In this document: piece after piece, positions 1 through 9,555 of the stretch
Numbering within the stretch: position 1 is the stretch's first letter
Layout: each line of letters opens with the position of its first letter
Assembly (NCBI GenBank): GCA_003427395.1
Contig: BFEA01000346.1
Location: 582,029-624,305 of the forward strand
Direction of reading: 5' to 3'
DNA length: 42,277 bases
DNA from: Chara braunii
Taxonomy: Eukaryota; Streptophyta; Charophyceae; Charales; Characeae
Made by a program: the position numbers and the translations under genes
Notes under the pieces: model-generated
Told to the model about the DNA's origin: nothing
The model's database searches: none
Seen by the model: only the letters and a program-made list of their open reading frames with translations

Positions 1-60
1 TGTGTGTGTGTGTGTGTGCGTGTGTGTGTCTGTATGTGTGTATATGAGTGTGTGCATGTG
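1..60. repeat. TG-rich microsatellite at window edge
   Basis: An alternating TG tract with a few interruptions. It starts at the first base, so its true length is unknown. No gene is visible between it and about 860; that stretch has no recognisable product in any frame. Confidence 0.9.
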
Positions 61-859
61 CACTCATGTTCTGTGATCCGTTGCCAGTCAGGTGAAAGTC
101 TGTCCCATCCCCTCCCCTTCCATTTCTAGAAAACATAGAAATGAGCTTATTGTTTCACCATTACATACCTTTTTATCAAGAAAGTGGTTCATTTTCATGA
201 CAGCACAACCTTGATCAACAAGAGTTTGGAATTAGAAGTCCGGCCAATCCGCCAGGCATTTCAATTACAGTATCGGTTTGGTCAACAAAAAGTCTGGCCA
301 ATTCCATTGCTTCACACTCGTCAACAAGAAAGGCGTTCAAAACAACGCCCTCGTTCACGAAAATGCACATGAATCCCTCCTCATACACGAGTAATGGAAG
401 AACGGCAGCAAGAAAAAAGCTCAACAAACCCAACGAGTTAGGATATAGACATTTTGCTAACCTGTGACACATCCTGTAGTTCAAGCGATTGCTGCTGCTG
501 CGTTCTGGAGAGTCGCTCCCCGCCTGCAAAGCCTCCAAAACCAATGGTGGCTGCTCCGCCTGAAGCACTGTGAAGCAATTCTGCAGCAAGACTGAAGGCA
601 GTTCCGCACAACCAAAAAACGGAGGACCAACCTCAGATCATTAGCCACACAACAAAAAAAAAAAAAAGAAGAGAGAGAAGCAAGTTCAGGCAACCACTCT
701 CTACATTGAGCCCCAACAACGGCCCCTAACTGCCCCCATACTCACAAGGTGAAGAATTTTTAATTATTCACTCACCCTCGTCATTCCAGTGTCCTCTTCT
801 TTTCCCTGCCCAAGAAAGAGAGCAAAGTAAAAAAATATATATATAAATACCGTCACACG

Positions 860-1890
860 CTCATCAACTAAAAGACTGCACTTTGCGAAACAAACAAAGA
901 AAATAGTGGACAGCATGAGGCTCACTGAAACCGTTCCTTTCAACCCTTTGCCGTTCCCTGTGCAACTCTTTGTTTTCTTTCTTTCTTTCTTTCTTTCTTT
1001 TGGCTGTTTTTTGGGTTAGCTTTCCCTTTACTGTGACTCTCACATTCCAAGGTTTGCCACGGTCATGTAGTTGAGTGCAAGCTGCCAACATCCCCGGTTC
1101 GCCACGGTCATGTGGTTGAGTGCAAGCTGCTTACATCCCTGTGTGCCACAATGGCCTACTTGTACAGTGTGAAAAAGAGGAAGAGTAAAGAGAGAGTGGA
1201 GATGGAAACGAAGACAAAGAGAAAGTAAGGGGTGTGGTATACAGATGAGCGCGTGGGAAAGGAGAAGAGAAGACCCAGGAGTCAGTCTGTCCTTAATGAC
1301 AGAGAGGACATGACCGGTAGAGATGAGGTGGGTGATGACAGGGAAGACCTAGCGGACCTTTCTCAGCACAGCAATTCCCACTACAGCTGGCATTAACCAC
1401 GCTCACCAAAGACTTCAACATGGCATGTCGGTTGACGCAAGCGGCATCACAGAAGACCATGCATTCATCATAACATATGATGTCCGGACGGATGGGTAGG
1501 GTTTGCGCAGTCCGGGAAGGAGGGGTCAGGCCTCTGCACACACAAATGCAGAAACCCTGGCGTTGTAGTGATCTTGACTGAGACACAATGAGGCCTGCAG
1601 CCCAGAGGAAAAGTGTCTGTAGCTATGCAGAGGAGAAGGTCACAAAGTGTTGACAAATTGTCCTGCTGTGGCGTAGGGGCAGAGAAGTGTCCCTCCACAT
1701 ACAAGAATGTGGGGACGCTCAAGAAAACATCATCATCGTAAAGGAAATTGCGGACCTTAATCCTGGCCGCACGGACCATGATGCCGTTGTCCCATAGCTC
1801 CCAGTGCTCAGAGGCATGAACAAGGGCCATGTAATAGCCAGCTCCGCGTTCAATGTGTGCAGAGATGTGGGATGGAGGATGAAATTGCTC
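860..1890. repeat. Diverged tandem duplication, copy A
   Basis: This segment is repeated about 1.7 kb downstream in the same order. Anchors are ATCAACTAAAAGA next to a GTCACA motif, the AAACAAA-GAAGAAAA block, CTGTCCTTAATGACAGAGAGG, CAGCTGGCATTAA, GGCATGTCGGTT, and GACCATGATGCCGTTGTCCC. The copies differ by many substitutions and indels, so the duplication is old. It carries a minus-strand coding relic. Confidence 0.8.
1293..1860 (-). pseudogene. Zinc-finger (RING-like) coding relic, copy A
   Basis: Read on the minus strand, an upstream frame gives HWELWDNGIMV, then FLYDDDVFL, then FLYVEGH and QQDNLSTL. A different, downstream frame gives YDECMVFCDA, NRHA, NAS, CCAE, HPPH and finally SCPLC followed by a stop. 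The same peptides occur in the same order in copy B, so this was once protein-coding. The frame change between the two blocks means a frameshift or a lost intron. The central Cys/His cluster is partly deleted here. The ending CPLC and the preceding Cys/His spacing resemble the last zinc ligands of a RING domain. I do not recognise the parent protein; it could be a host gene family or a domain carried by a mobile element. Confidence 0.45.
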
Positions 1891-1900
1891 ACCAATATAT

Positions 1901-2110
1901 TGTCACAAAGTTATCAGAGGGCAAAAGCGAAAAAAAACAAAGGGAACAAAAAAGATATCAATTCATTTTTTTATCTTCTTACTTACAACTCCCCCTGTTC
2001 AGAACCTCTTGCGTACAAGGCCGCCCACGTGGATGTGGTTGAGCGGCGGCTGCCCCCACCCCCGTGTGTCATATCGACCCACTTGCACACAGCCAAAAGG
2101 CAAAGAGGCA
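1901..2110 (+). repeat. Dispersed repeat, GTCACA-headed copy 1
   Basis: Starts at TTGTCACAAAG directly after an ATATAT tract and runs through a purine-rich block, ACAACTCCCCCTGTTCAGAA, GCCGCCCACGTGGATG and GCGGCTGCCCCCACC. Homologous stretches occur at 15600-15751 and, inverted, at 16016-16173. The distal part resembles pieces near 1040-1165, 2755-2860 and 13565-13655. No coding function is recognised. Confidence 0.75.
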
Positions 2111-2377
2111 AAGCAAAGAGGAAGGGAACAGCCAAATATAACAAAACAGGGAGCAACAAGATCCTGGATGACAAGCCCCACATGTAAGCACCGCCCCCAA
2201 CTTCATAGGCCAAACAACGGGACAAGACCAACCAGCATATCAAAACACTCTTGCCTGCAAAAAAAGAAATCCCAAAGACATATCTATATGCAGCAGATGG
2301 CCTTGTCCGTATGTGCACATATTCAGAACTGGCCCGTGAACCGTACACTAAACGGGAGAAAAGGACAAAATACAAGG

Positions 2378-2499
2378 GGCTGTGACAGACTGGTTCATCG
2401 TAGTCTCACCGCCCCTCTGCAGACTGCAGAGTCCCCTTCCGATGGGGTTCAGCCTCCTGATGAGTCGGTGAAACTCAGACGAAACAGTATGTCACAGCC
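2378..2499 (+). ncRNA. Hammerhead-like ribozyme core within a multi-hairpin fold
   Basis: At 2457-2463 the sequence reads CTGATGA. It is followed by a 3-bp stem GTC/GAC (2464-2466 with 2478-2480) and GAAA at 2481-2484, which are the conserved hammerhead core segments. In a type III reading, stem III is ACTG (2423-2426) with CAGT (2485-2488). Stem I is GAG (2429-2431) with CTC (2454-2456), continued by CCCC/GGGG (2433-2436 with 2444-2447). The base before the cleavage position is C where the family needs U, so this copy is probably inactive. A 10-bp outer stem (GGCTGTGACA at 2378-2387 with TGTCACAGCC at 2490-2499), a GACT/AGTC hairpin and the palindrome CTCTGCAGACTGCAGAG surround it. A type I reading with a 3-bp stem III (ACA/TGT) and GTC also fits the core but lacks a proper stem I. 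Confidence 0.35.
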
Positions 2500-2754
2500 G
2501 CTTATTTCTTGCCCTTTCCTCCCTTTCTGGATGCAGTTCACCTCGCAGTTCTCTATGACTATCCATATACATTGTCACATATGTATCAACTAAAAGAGCA
2601 CACTTTCGAAACAAACGAAGAAAACAGCAGACAACATGAAGCACACTGAAACCGTTATTTTGCCTTTCGCTCTGCAGTTCGTTGTTTTCTTTCCTTAATT
2701 TGGCTTTTTCCCGCGGTTTCTCTTTTATTTCTTCTTTTAGCTCCCCTTTTACTG

Positions 2755-2860
2755 TGACTCTACGTACAAGGCTCACCACGTAGAAGTAGTTGAGCGCAAG
2801 CTGCCCACATCCTTGTGTGCCATGCCGGCCCACTTGCAAGCTGTGAAAAAGAGGTAAAGG
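2755..2860. repeat. Dispersed repeat fragment (CCACGT / CTGCCCACATCC block)
   Basis: Shares the order TACAAGGCT, CCACGT, TTGAGCGCAAGCTGCCCACA, GTGTGCCAT, CCCACTTGCA and TGTGAAAAAGAGG with segments near 1040-1165, 2010-2100 and 13565-13655. On the minus strand all copies give similar peptides around GWGQLAL, which hints at an old coding origin, but no family is recognised. Confidence 0.6.
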
Positions 2861-2984
2861 GAGAGGGGGGAAATATGGAATGAAGACAAAGCAAAGGAAG
2901 ACAACGGGAAATGAAGATGAAAGCATAGGGAAGGATATGAAAAGTCTATCATAAGTCAGTATGTCCTTGACGTCAGAGAGGACA

Positions 2985-3545
2985 TACAGAGAAGGGATGA
3001 GGCGGATGACGAAATGGAGGGCCTAGCTTAGCATTTTCAGCACAACAAATGCCACGACGGCTGGCATTAAGCATCCCCAAGATACACTCCCAACATATGG
3101 CATGTCGGTTACAGGCTAACATGAAGGAAGAACGGGCATCAAAGAAGACCATGCATTCATTATAACGACCATGACCACAATACGGGCATCATGGTCGGAT
3201 GTAGAGGGTGCACACAATCAATTAATGAGGCAGAGACAATGACTCCTGTACCCGAGTGTAACAGTGTCCGTAGCTGTGCAGAGGAGAAGATTGCATAGCC
3301 ACATTGTCCTGCTGCAGAACATGGACAGAGACGTGATCTTCTACATAAAACACTGTGCGGAGGGGTTTGGGGTGCGGCAAGCAAACGTTGTCATTGTATA
3401 AGAAATCGCCAACATCAATCATGGCATAGACCATGGTGCCGTTGTCCCACAGCTCCCAGCGGTCAAAGTCATAGACAATGGCCACGTATGGCCAGGTCCA
3501 TCTACATTGCAGGCAGAGATAAGCAGTGGAGGAGGAAACCACTTA
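2985..3545 (-). pseudogene. Zinc-finger (RING-like) coding relic, copy B
   Basis: On the minus strand one frame encodes RWELWDNGTMV, then IDVGDFLYNDNV, FYVEDHVSV and LQQDNVAM, matching copy A. A second frame, starting just after a stop, encodes CPYCGHG, NECMVFFDA, then CNRHAICWEC, ILGMLNAS, CCAEN, HPPHPF and CPL before a stop. C-x2-C, then C-x2-H-x2-C-x2-C, then a terminal CPL(C) follows the RING-finger ligand order (family knowledge: RING E3 ubiquitin ligases). The last Cys present in copy A is replaced by a stop here. Frame changes and stops make it a pseudogene unless the pieces are exons. Confidence 0.45.
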
Positions 3546-3862
3546 CAGTTCAACTTGTCCCTCATTGCCACTGATAGAACCTCAATTGTAAGGCCTCCTT
3601 TCCTGGTATGGCTACCATCCCCTGGCTCTAGGCAGGGAAGATCCACATGGAGTTGAAGAGCAATTGTAAGAAAGGCCAACTCTATGTAAGGTGGGCAGTG
3701 GAGAATGCCCAGACAAGCATTAGCAGCAGCCAGACCCTGGATATCGAGGAGGATCTCAACGCACTTAGAAGAGGAACAAGGATTACAAAGATGGTCCTGA
3801 TTGTTGTCGAGACAAGGCTGAAGTGCTGGACACTGGCCAGAAATTTGCAGGTCAGTGGTCAC
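3419..3862 (-). CDS. Possible upstream exon of the zinc-finger relic
   Basis: A 147-codon minus-strand open frame lies directly upstream of copy B. It contains a readable stretch including VEILLDIQGLAAANACLGIL, then ELAFLTIALQLHVDLPCL and GLTIEVLSVAMRDKLNC. A textbook donor (GTAAGT) follows the LNC codon and a TGTAG acceptor occurs 45 bases later, but joining them does not put the downstream WELWDNG block in frame. It may be a decayed exon. No family is recognised. Confidence 0.25.
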   Translation of the reverse strand: MTTDLQISGQCPALQPCLDNNQDHLCNPCSSSKCVEILLDIQGLAAANACLGILHCPPYIELAFLTIALQLHVDLPCLEPGDGSHTRKGGLTIEVLSVAMRDKLNCKWFPPPLLISACNVDGPGHTWPLSMTLTAGSCGTTAPWSMP

Positions 3863-4062
3863 CCAAACGATGTTCCAAGCCTGGAATGTCTTGGGCTGTA
3901 CCCTGGTCAGTCATTTACAGATTACCCATTTGGTCTACAGCTCGTGGGGAAATTTGCAGATCACCCATGTGGTCTACATCATGGGCTGTATGCTAGCCAC
4001 TGATTTGCAGATCACCTATTTGGGTCACACCTTGTGGGGCAATTTGCATCTCAACAAAATAA
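3850..4062. repeat. Short degenerate direct repeats
   Basis: Blocks of the form TTTGCAGATCACCCATTTGG or close variants recur three to four times, with GTGGGGAAATTTGCA between them. There is no convincing gene between here and 5240, although short frames cross the region. Confidence 0.6.
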
Positions 4063-4389
4063 TGTTCCAATCCCAGGACGTTCGGGACTCCATCCCCAGT
4101 GGGGACTGCTACTCAAGTGGGGAGTATACCCTGTGTCGGGAAAGTACCCCGTCAATCTCCAATGCTGTACAGCATGAAACACGGTCCTGTGACTGTTCTC
4201 CAGAAGTTGGACTATGGGCAGAAAACACAGAAGCGAATATCGCCATCTGGAACAAGGGAACAGAGAACCTGTGGAGCAGGCACGGAGAAAGTCGGGGCAG
4301 ACAAAGAAGCAGGCTGCTGATTCCCGGAAGAGCAGCAATATGGTGCCTACCGTCCTACACGATGAGAATTTTCGCGTGAAGAAAGGGTG

Positions 4390-4500
4390 GGGTATTTTTC
4401 TCTTTTTTTGGGGGGGAAAGGAGGGGGAGGAAGGGAGGGGGGAAGGGGGAGGGGCAGAGGACGCAGGTGGAAGTGGAGGGAAGGGAGGGAAGGGAGAGCA
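4390..4500. repeat. G-rich low-complexity tract
   Basis: A strand-asymmetric run dominated by GGGGGAA and GGGAGG words. The open frames across it (proline/serine-rich on one strand, glycine/glutamate-rich on the other) are composition artefacts. Confidence 0.8.
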
Positions 4501-4680
4501 TATTTCTACAAAACATATCAAGTCACAAGCTAAACGTTCCAGTCTCCCTTCCGGGGTTCAACAAGGCCCCCAACCTACCCATTTCGAATCCCGTTTCGCT
4601 CACAATGGGCTTTCTTGAACGACAAAGAGGCCCATTCCTTTCGCTCCACTTCACAAAAAAAGAAAACACTGTGTTCCCCT

Positions 4681-4833
4681 ATCGATCTGTCTATCAATCT
4701 ATCCATCTTCTATCTATCTTCCTTTCTTTTTGCTTTCAATCTTTCTGGTTCTCTACGTCTCTCCTCTATCTCTCTGCCTGCCTGCCTGCCTACCTACCTA
4801 CCTACCTACCTACCTACCTACCTACCTACCTAC

Positions 4834-4868
<35 letters not shown>

Positions 4869-4988
4869 CCTATCTATTTTTCTATGAACCTCCTCTATCT
4901 GTCTACCTACCTGCCTATTTCTATAGTNCTATCTGTCTACCTACCTGCCTATTTCTATAGTTATGTCCCTATCATTATGTCTACATGC

Positions 4989-5027
<39 letters not shown>

Positions 5028-5095
5028 ACTATCTATCTATCTATCTATCTACCTACCTACCTATTTTGAAATATATCTGTTTCTCTATTTGTCTA
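4681..5095. repeat. CTAT/CTAC tetranucleotide microsatellite
   Basis: A compound tetranucleotide repeat moving from CTAC to CTAT and back. Tyr-Leu-Pro/Ser-Ile-Tyr-Leu open frames across it come from stop-free repeat units and are not genes. Confidence 0.95.
4895..4961. other. Perfect 33-bp duplication flanking a single N
   Basis: The same 33 bases occur at 4895-4927 and 4929-4961 with one N at 4928. Perfect identity across a one-base gap inside a microsatellite suggests that overlapping contig ends were not merged during gap closure. Confidence 0.75.
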
Positions 5096-5235
5096 GCTTA
5101 ACAGTTCGCCCTGCCAATCTCTACACCTATCTACCTATAAATACATCTATCGATCAGCCGATCGGTCTGTGACCACATCTACCTATAAATACATATATAT
5201 ATATTGTCACAGAACTATTGACTAAGAACGCAAAC

Positions 5236-5268
5236 ACGTTGTCGGCGCGAATACCCTTACAAGGGTAT
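5236..5268. repeat. Element 5' terminus: ACGT duplication, TIR, terminal hairpin
   Basis: ACGT (5236-5239) precedes the TIR. Ten bases into the element is a perfect hairpin, ATACCCTT/AAGGGTAT (5251-5258 with 5261-5268). It is preserved in the inverted copy at 25973-25990 with a different 2-base loop (AC here, GA there on the plus strand). Subterminal hairpins are typical of elements whose ends are recognised as folded DNA. Confidence 0.7.
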
Positions 5269-5599
5269 CCGCCCTGGTTTTTGCAAGTGACAGAAAGGCT
5301 CGGTTAACTTGGATTCTGAGTGCCCGCACGGGAAAATGCAAGGGTCGCCCGCATGCAAGCAAAGGTTTGCCTTGTCCCGGTAGGGAGTAGGTGGACGCGC
5401 AATATTTAAGGCGCGCGTGTGATTTTTCTAATTGAATGGGCGGCCGGGGTAGCCGACCGACCTGGACCGTGTTACGACCTTGGTTAGGGAATGAAAGTTT
5501 GTTCTTGATAGGTGCGCGTGACCGAGGGTAGGGCTGGCGCGCTGGTAAGCGCATGGGACGGCCACGGCGCGGGGTGGTAGACTAACGCGGACACTTAGG

Positions 5600-6120
5600 G
5601 GTCGGGGGCACAGATGTGGGTAGAAAGGGTGACCGGGCGGTATCCTGGCCGGAACGCCGCGCGGCACCGCCTTATATGGGAAGCCGCGCCTGCTGATCAC
5701 AGGCTTGGGCTTAGCCCTATCGGTTACGGTGGCGGGTTCATGCGACGGAGGTTCGAGGCCAGCGGACGGCGGCGTGATGGCGACGGAGCAGCGAGGAGCG
5801 AAGGGGTTGAGGGTCTCGTGGGACTATCCCCCTTTTGTCTTGTTGAGGGAGCCCGATTACGGGCCCGCGTTGTCGGGCCGAAGGGGGCGTCAGCGGGGTT
5901 CTGCGCGCGGCCCAATAAGTTGGTGGTATTCACTCTGTTTTTGGGCTTTACCTTAATTTATGTCGCCGTTTTGTTCCCCGCCCTTATTTTATGGATCATG
6001 CCAAGGTTCCGACGCCGGTCCCGAGTTCGGGTCGTCGAACCGTGGCCTTGGAGCGGGGAACCCAGCCATAAACTATTGAAGTACAGGCCGAGTCCAAGCC
6101 GGGGCGGAGGTAATTGCCAC
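5600..6120 (+). repeat. Conserved 5' segment of the element
   Basis: Matches the reverse complement of about 25025-25640 in the right copy through anchors such as CAGGCTTGGGC, CCCTAT.GGTTACG, GGAGGTTCG, AGGGGTTGAGGG and GGGGCGG. Frames here do not carry over between copies, so it is conserved as DNA or RNA and not as protein. Confidence 0.6.
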
Positions 6121-6549
6121 AAGTGAAGTTCGGGGTATCCGACAACCGTGGGAGGGTGCAGCGAAGACTGCATGGCCATTGTGCCAGGCTGGCGCGCGCA
6201 AGTCTGGGGTTGGGCCCGGCCGTAAACAAGGCAGGCGCGGAGAAGGAGGGGGCTGGCGATGACCTGAACCAGGCCCAGGAAAAAAATGGCCAGGTCCTCA
6301 GCGGAGGGCAAGATCTTTGGAAGATCTGTGTGGTACGCCAACGAGGCGGAGTGAGACTCGGGGTCCCTTTGAACGCCGAAATGGCACGGGGCGTTGCCCG
6401 ACCGAAAAAAATCCTTCGGGATATCAGCCGAATCTAGCGTGGCACTAGGGAGATTGTGGGCCAGATCGGCAAATGAACCCGGACGTAAGTTAAGCCGGGT
6501 ACGCGCCAAAGAGGAGGCTGTGTGGCCTCAGGTACCATTGTGGGCGATT

Positions 6550-7305
6550 CCTTCAGGACACCCAGTAAAGTTGGGGTGAATACGGTGAGGGCTCGTACGG
6601 CCCCTGTGTGGGGTGACGCACGAAAAGCCCGGGGATGAACCCGGGCGCGAGCTTGGCCAAGTGTACGCGCGAAAGCAAAAAGGGGCGTATCCTGTGTAGA
6701 TCCAGGAGTGAACCCGGACGGGGGTCGCGGCCTGAACCATGCCCGAGGTAGACGAAGTGGAGGAATCCCTTCGAAGGGAAGGGAGGCCTGCGGCACGAGG
6801 AGGATTCGCACGACCTCCACATAGAGGAGACATTCGAGGGTGAACCTGGATGGGAACCGGGTTAAGGGCGTGTGAAACTCGAAAGATTATCGGGGTGTTG
6901 ACGCGGCAAAGGTTGTCAGTGCCCCGAGAGGCCGGATCTTTATAGGAAAGATCGGCGGGGTCAACGGTATAGAGGCGAGGTACGAAAAGGAGGAGGGATA
7001 GGGGAAACCGGGGACGAACCCGGGCGAAGAACGGGGGTAGGGGCAGATAGGAGAGCTGGGAAACTTGCGAAAGGGTGGGATGATGCAGACAAGATTTGCA
7101 TGGACCCCGCGCGAGGCCGACACGCACGAACCCCGAAAGAGGGGCCGGGTTCGGGCGCGGAGGTAGGGAGAGGATGCAGTCGCGCGGACGGGCGTTGCCA
7201 CGGTCGGGGCCCTTCAGGACATCCGTTAAAATTGGAGCGATACAGAGATGATTAGTGTAGTCCCTGCGCAGAGTTGACACGCATAAATTGAGCGACGGCC
7301 CGACA
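6550..7305 (+). repeat. Internal subrepeats: CTTCAGGACA unit and GAACCCGG motifs
   Basis: A roughly 90-bp unit starting CCTTCAGGACA occurs at about 6550 and again at 7211, with related copies at 17531-17630 and, inverted, 24820-24922. Between them, GAACCCGG-type motifs recur at about 6475, 6635, 6713 and 7017, with GGGTTAAGG/GGGTTCGGG variants at 6860 and 7148. Reverse-complemented, these resemble the T-arm (B-box) of tRNA genes. The 397-codon minus frame over this block is not supported as a gene. Confidence 0.55.
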
Positions 7306-8589
7306 GCCCAAAAATTTTTGCCTCCTTTTTTTTGGCAAGCATTTCGGGCGGACGGTTGGGCAGCAGCGTCGCCGTGTTGACGGCAACCCGACGACAGCGG
7401 AGGTGAGAGAGACGGGCCAGGTGCGGCGAGAAGCAAGCGTGGCGCAGAGGGGAAGGGGGGTAGCGCGCGCGGTCTATGGTTGTTGCGCACGCGAGAAAAA
7501 GACGGGTTTGGAAGTTTGGCCGCGGGCGAGCTCAACGGTGAAGTCAGGGTGGCGAGTAAGTGGGTGCAAGGGGAGTTAGTGCAAAAGAGGGATGCGCAGG
7601 ATATGGTGGGAACGGGAACGGAAGCAAAGGTGTAGGAGCGAGTAGCGATCCCGACTCTAGCTCTAACGGGATTGGGTGAGGAGGGGAGGCCACTGTGACA
7701 AGGTTTGGCCAGGCGGACCAAGTTATGTCGTCATTCTTAGCGACAAGGAAGCTAGCTGGGAGGCCGGCATGGTAGGGCGACGGACGCGAAGGCAAGACCA
7801 ACAGGGGTGAACGGGTGACAGTTGGCCATCTGCAGGCCGCTTTTTGGCGGCCCCAGATCCATTCCAGAGGTCTTCGGAGAATCAGAGAAGTGAGAGGGGC
7901 CTCGAAAGGAGGGGAGTGTGTACCTAGTGTGTTGTGGGCCAAAGTTGCGCTGAACGCTGCCTCGATCGTGTCCTCGTCGTGACCCATAGCAGGTTCGAAC
8001 GAACCTGGCCGGCACCAACGGCCAGGTGTAGTTATGCTGTGGAGACTACCAGAGAGAAGGGGGGTGCAAGGAGAGAGAGGGATATCAGAAGAAGTGACTG
8101 AACTGCAGGAGAGGCCGGGTGCTGTGCATCGCTCATAAGTGGTTGCCGCGTGTTCAGCACGGGACGCTGCTACGCAAGCTACGGTCTACGGCATTCGGGC
8201 GCTCAATATCGCTACTGCTGTCGCCATTGACCGCTGTTAGGAACTTTTGTTGTGTTCGGCCGCCCGGCGGAAACAGCTGATGCTGTTTTTGAGCATGCAC
8301 AGCTACTATTGCTCTCGACCGTGCACAGGTTATCAGCGGCGTGCTGTGTGCAACTTGTTGCGTCTAATGACCGTAGCCAACTGCGGGCGACTGCTACTGC
8401 GGTGTGGTACTTGAATACCAACGCGACTACTGTTAGCCACTACGACCCGCCGCTGTGCGGCGGCAACTGGACTGAGAGGGGCGACAAAAAAGGGGGGAGA
8501 AATAAGCTACGGGGGTTGAGGACCTGCCGGTTTGGTCGAGGATGGCTGCAGTGCACAGCCGTTGTTGATTCTGTCAGCCCGGGGCAAAC

Positions 8590-8613
8590 TGCTGCTGCTG
8601 CTGCTGCTGCTGC
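8590..8613. repeat. CTG trinucleotide run
   Basis: Eight uninterrupted CTG units inside the element, in a GC-rich stretch (8130-8870) rich in CTACTG/GCTGTG words. It has no clear counterpart in the inverted copy, so it probably expanded after the two copies separated. Nothing else is recognisable between 7305 and 9540. Confidence 0.9.
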
Positions 8614-9555
8614 AGACTGGGCGCGGGCTGCTGCAATTGCTAATGGCCGCCGCTGGGAGCTGTGGCTATGATCGGAAGCTGGGGGAGAAACGGTCGTCGC
8701 AGCATTTGACTGAGCATGGTTGCGGTTGCCGCTGACAGGGCACAGTTTACAACTACCTGTTGCGCGTAGACTACGGAGGCTGGTTGATAGCGTGTGGGCT
8801 GCGTTGCGGGCGGGCTGCTACTGTGGGCAACTACGTATCACTACTTGTCGATGTGAAATGTTACGGGCCGCTGTGTAACCATGATTGGGTTAAGGAAGGG
8901 TGTTAAGACTCGAGGAGGAGATCAGTCAGGACAGGAAGGGGGTTAGTGCTGCAATTTGAGAGGCCAGTGGAGGATGGACATGGACAGTTGACTTTGGAGG
9001 TTGGTCAGACTGCGGTACTATTTGGCCATCATTACGGGACCCTCAGGCGCGGAAGGATCGAAAACCCTCTCATGCGATTCTGAGTGTTCCTTCCCTGGGG
9101 TTTGAGAATCTCGGGCCTTCTTTCTCTGTCCTCTTCCCTCTAAGTCTGTTCCCTCGGTTCTGAGAGGAGGGCGGTAGGCGGGCTTCTGACCCGCAACCCG
9201 CGCCAAGGCCTTGTGGGAGGTTACCCCACCGATTGCGGGAGCTCTGCCGGGACTCAGGCGGAGTCCTGGAGGCAGGGAACTGAGTGGTACTCCCTTGACT
9301 CCCTCTATAAACCCAACTATAACCCCTACCTGTACATCTTTCTATGATTTGACTGAGTGTACTGCGTGACTCCTGTACTCTGATTTGGTTTGACTGTCAG
9401 GACTTAAGTTAGACTGAAGTAAAGGAGTGTGTGTGCAAGCTCGGTTTCAGGTTTGTTGATTGTCTGAAAGCAGATTGCGAATGAAATGGGTTGCATCCGG
9501 AGGAAGGCTGGGAGGAAGGCAGTATTGTGTGCGGATTGACTGGGTCATTAAGGCA

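Larger units (their letters stand above)
2587..3545. repeat. Diverged tandem duplication, copy B
   Basis: Second copy of the segment at 860-1890, with matching anchors in the same order (ATCAACTAAAAGAGC, the GAGAGGACATACAGAGA block, GGCTGGCATTAAG, GGCATGTCGGTT, and ACCATGGTGCCGTTGTCCC). It keeps more of the zinc-finger relic than copy A. Confidence 0.8.

Noticed and set aside
4467-5069. 200-codon frame over the tetranucleotide repeat
   Set aside because: Tyr-Leu-Pro repeats come directly from CTAC/CTAT units.
6528-7721. 397-codon minus-strand open frame
   Set aside because: Pro/Ser/Arg-rich, no domain, lies in GC-rich repeat DNA, and the homologous part of the inverted element does not keep the frame.
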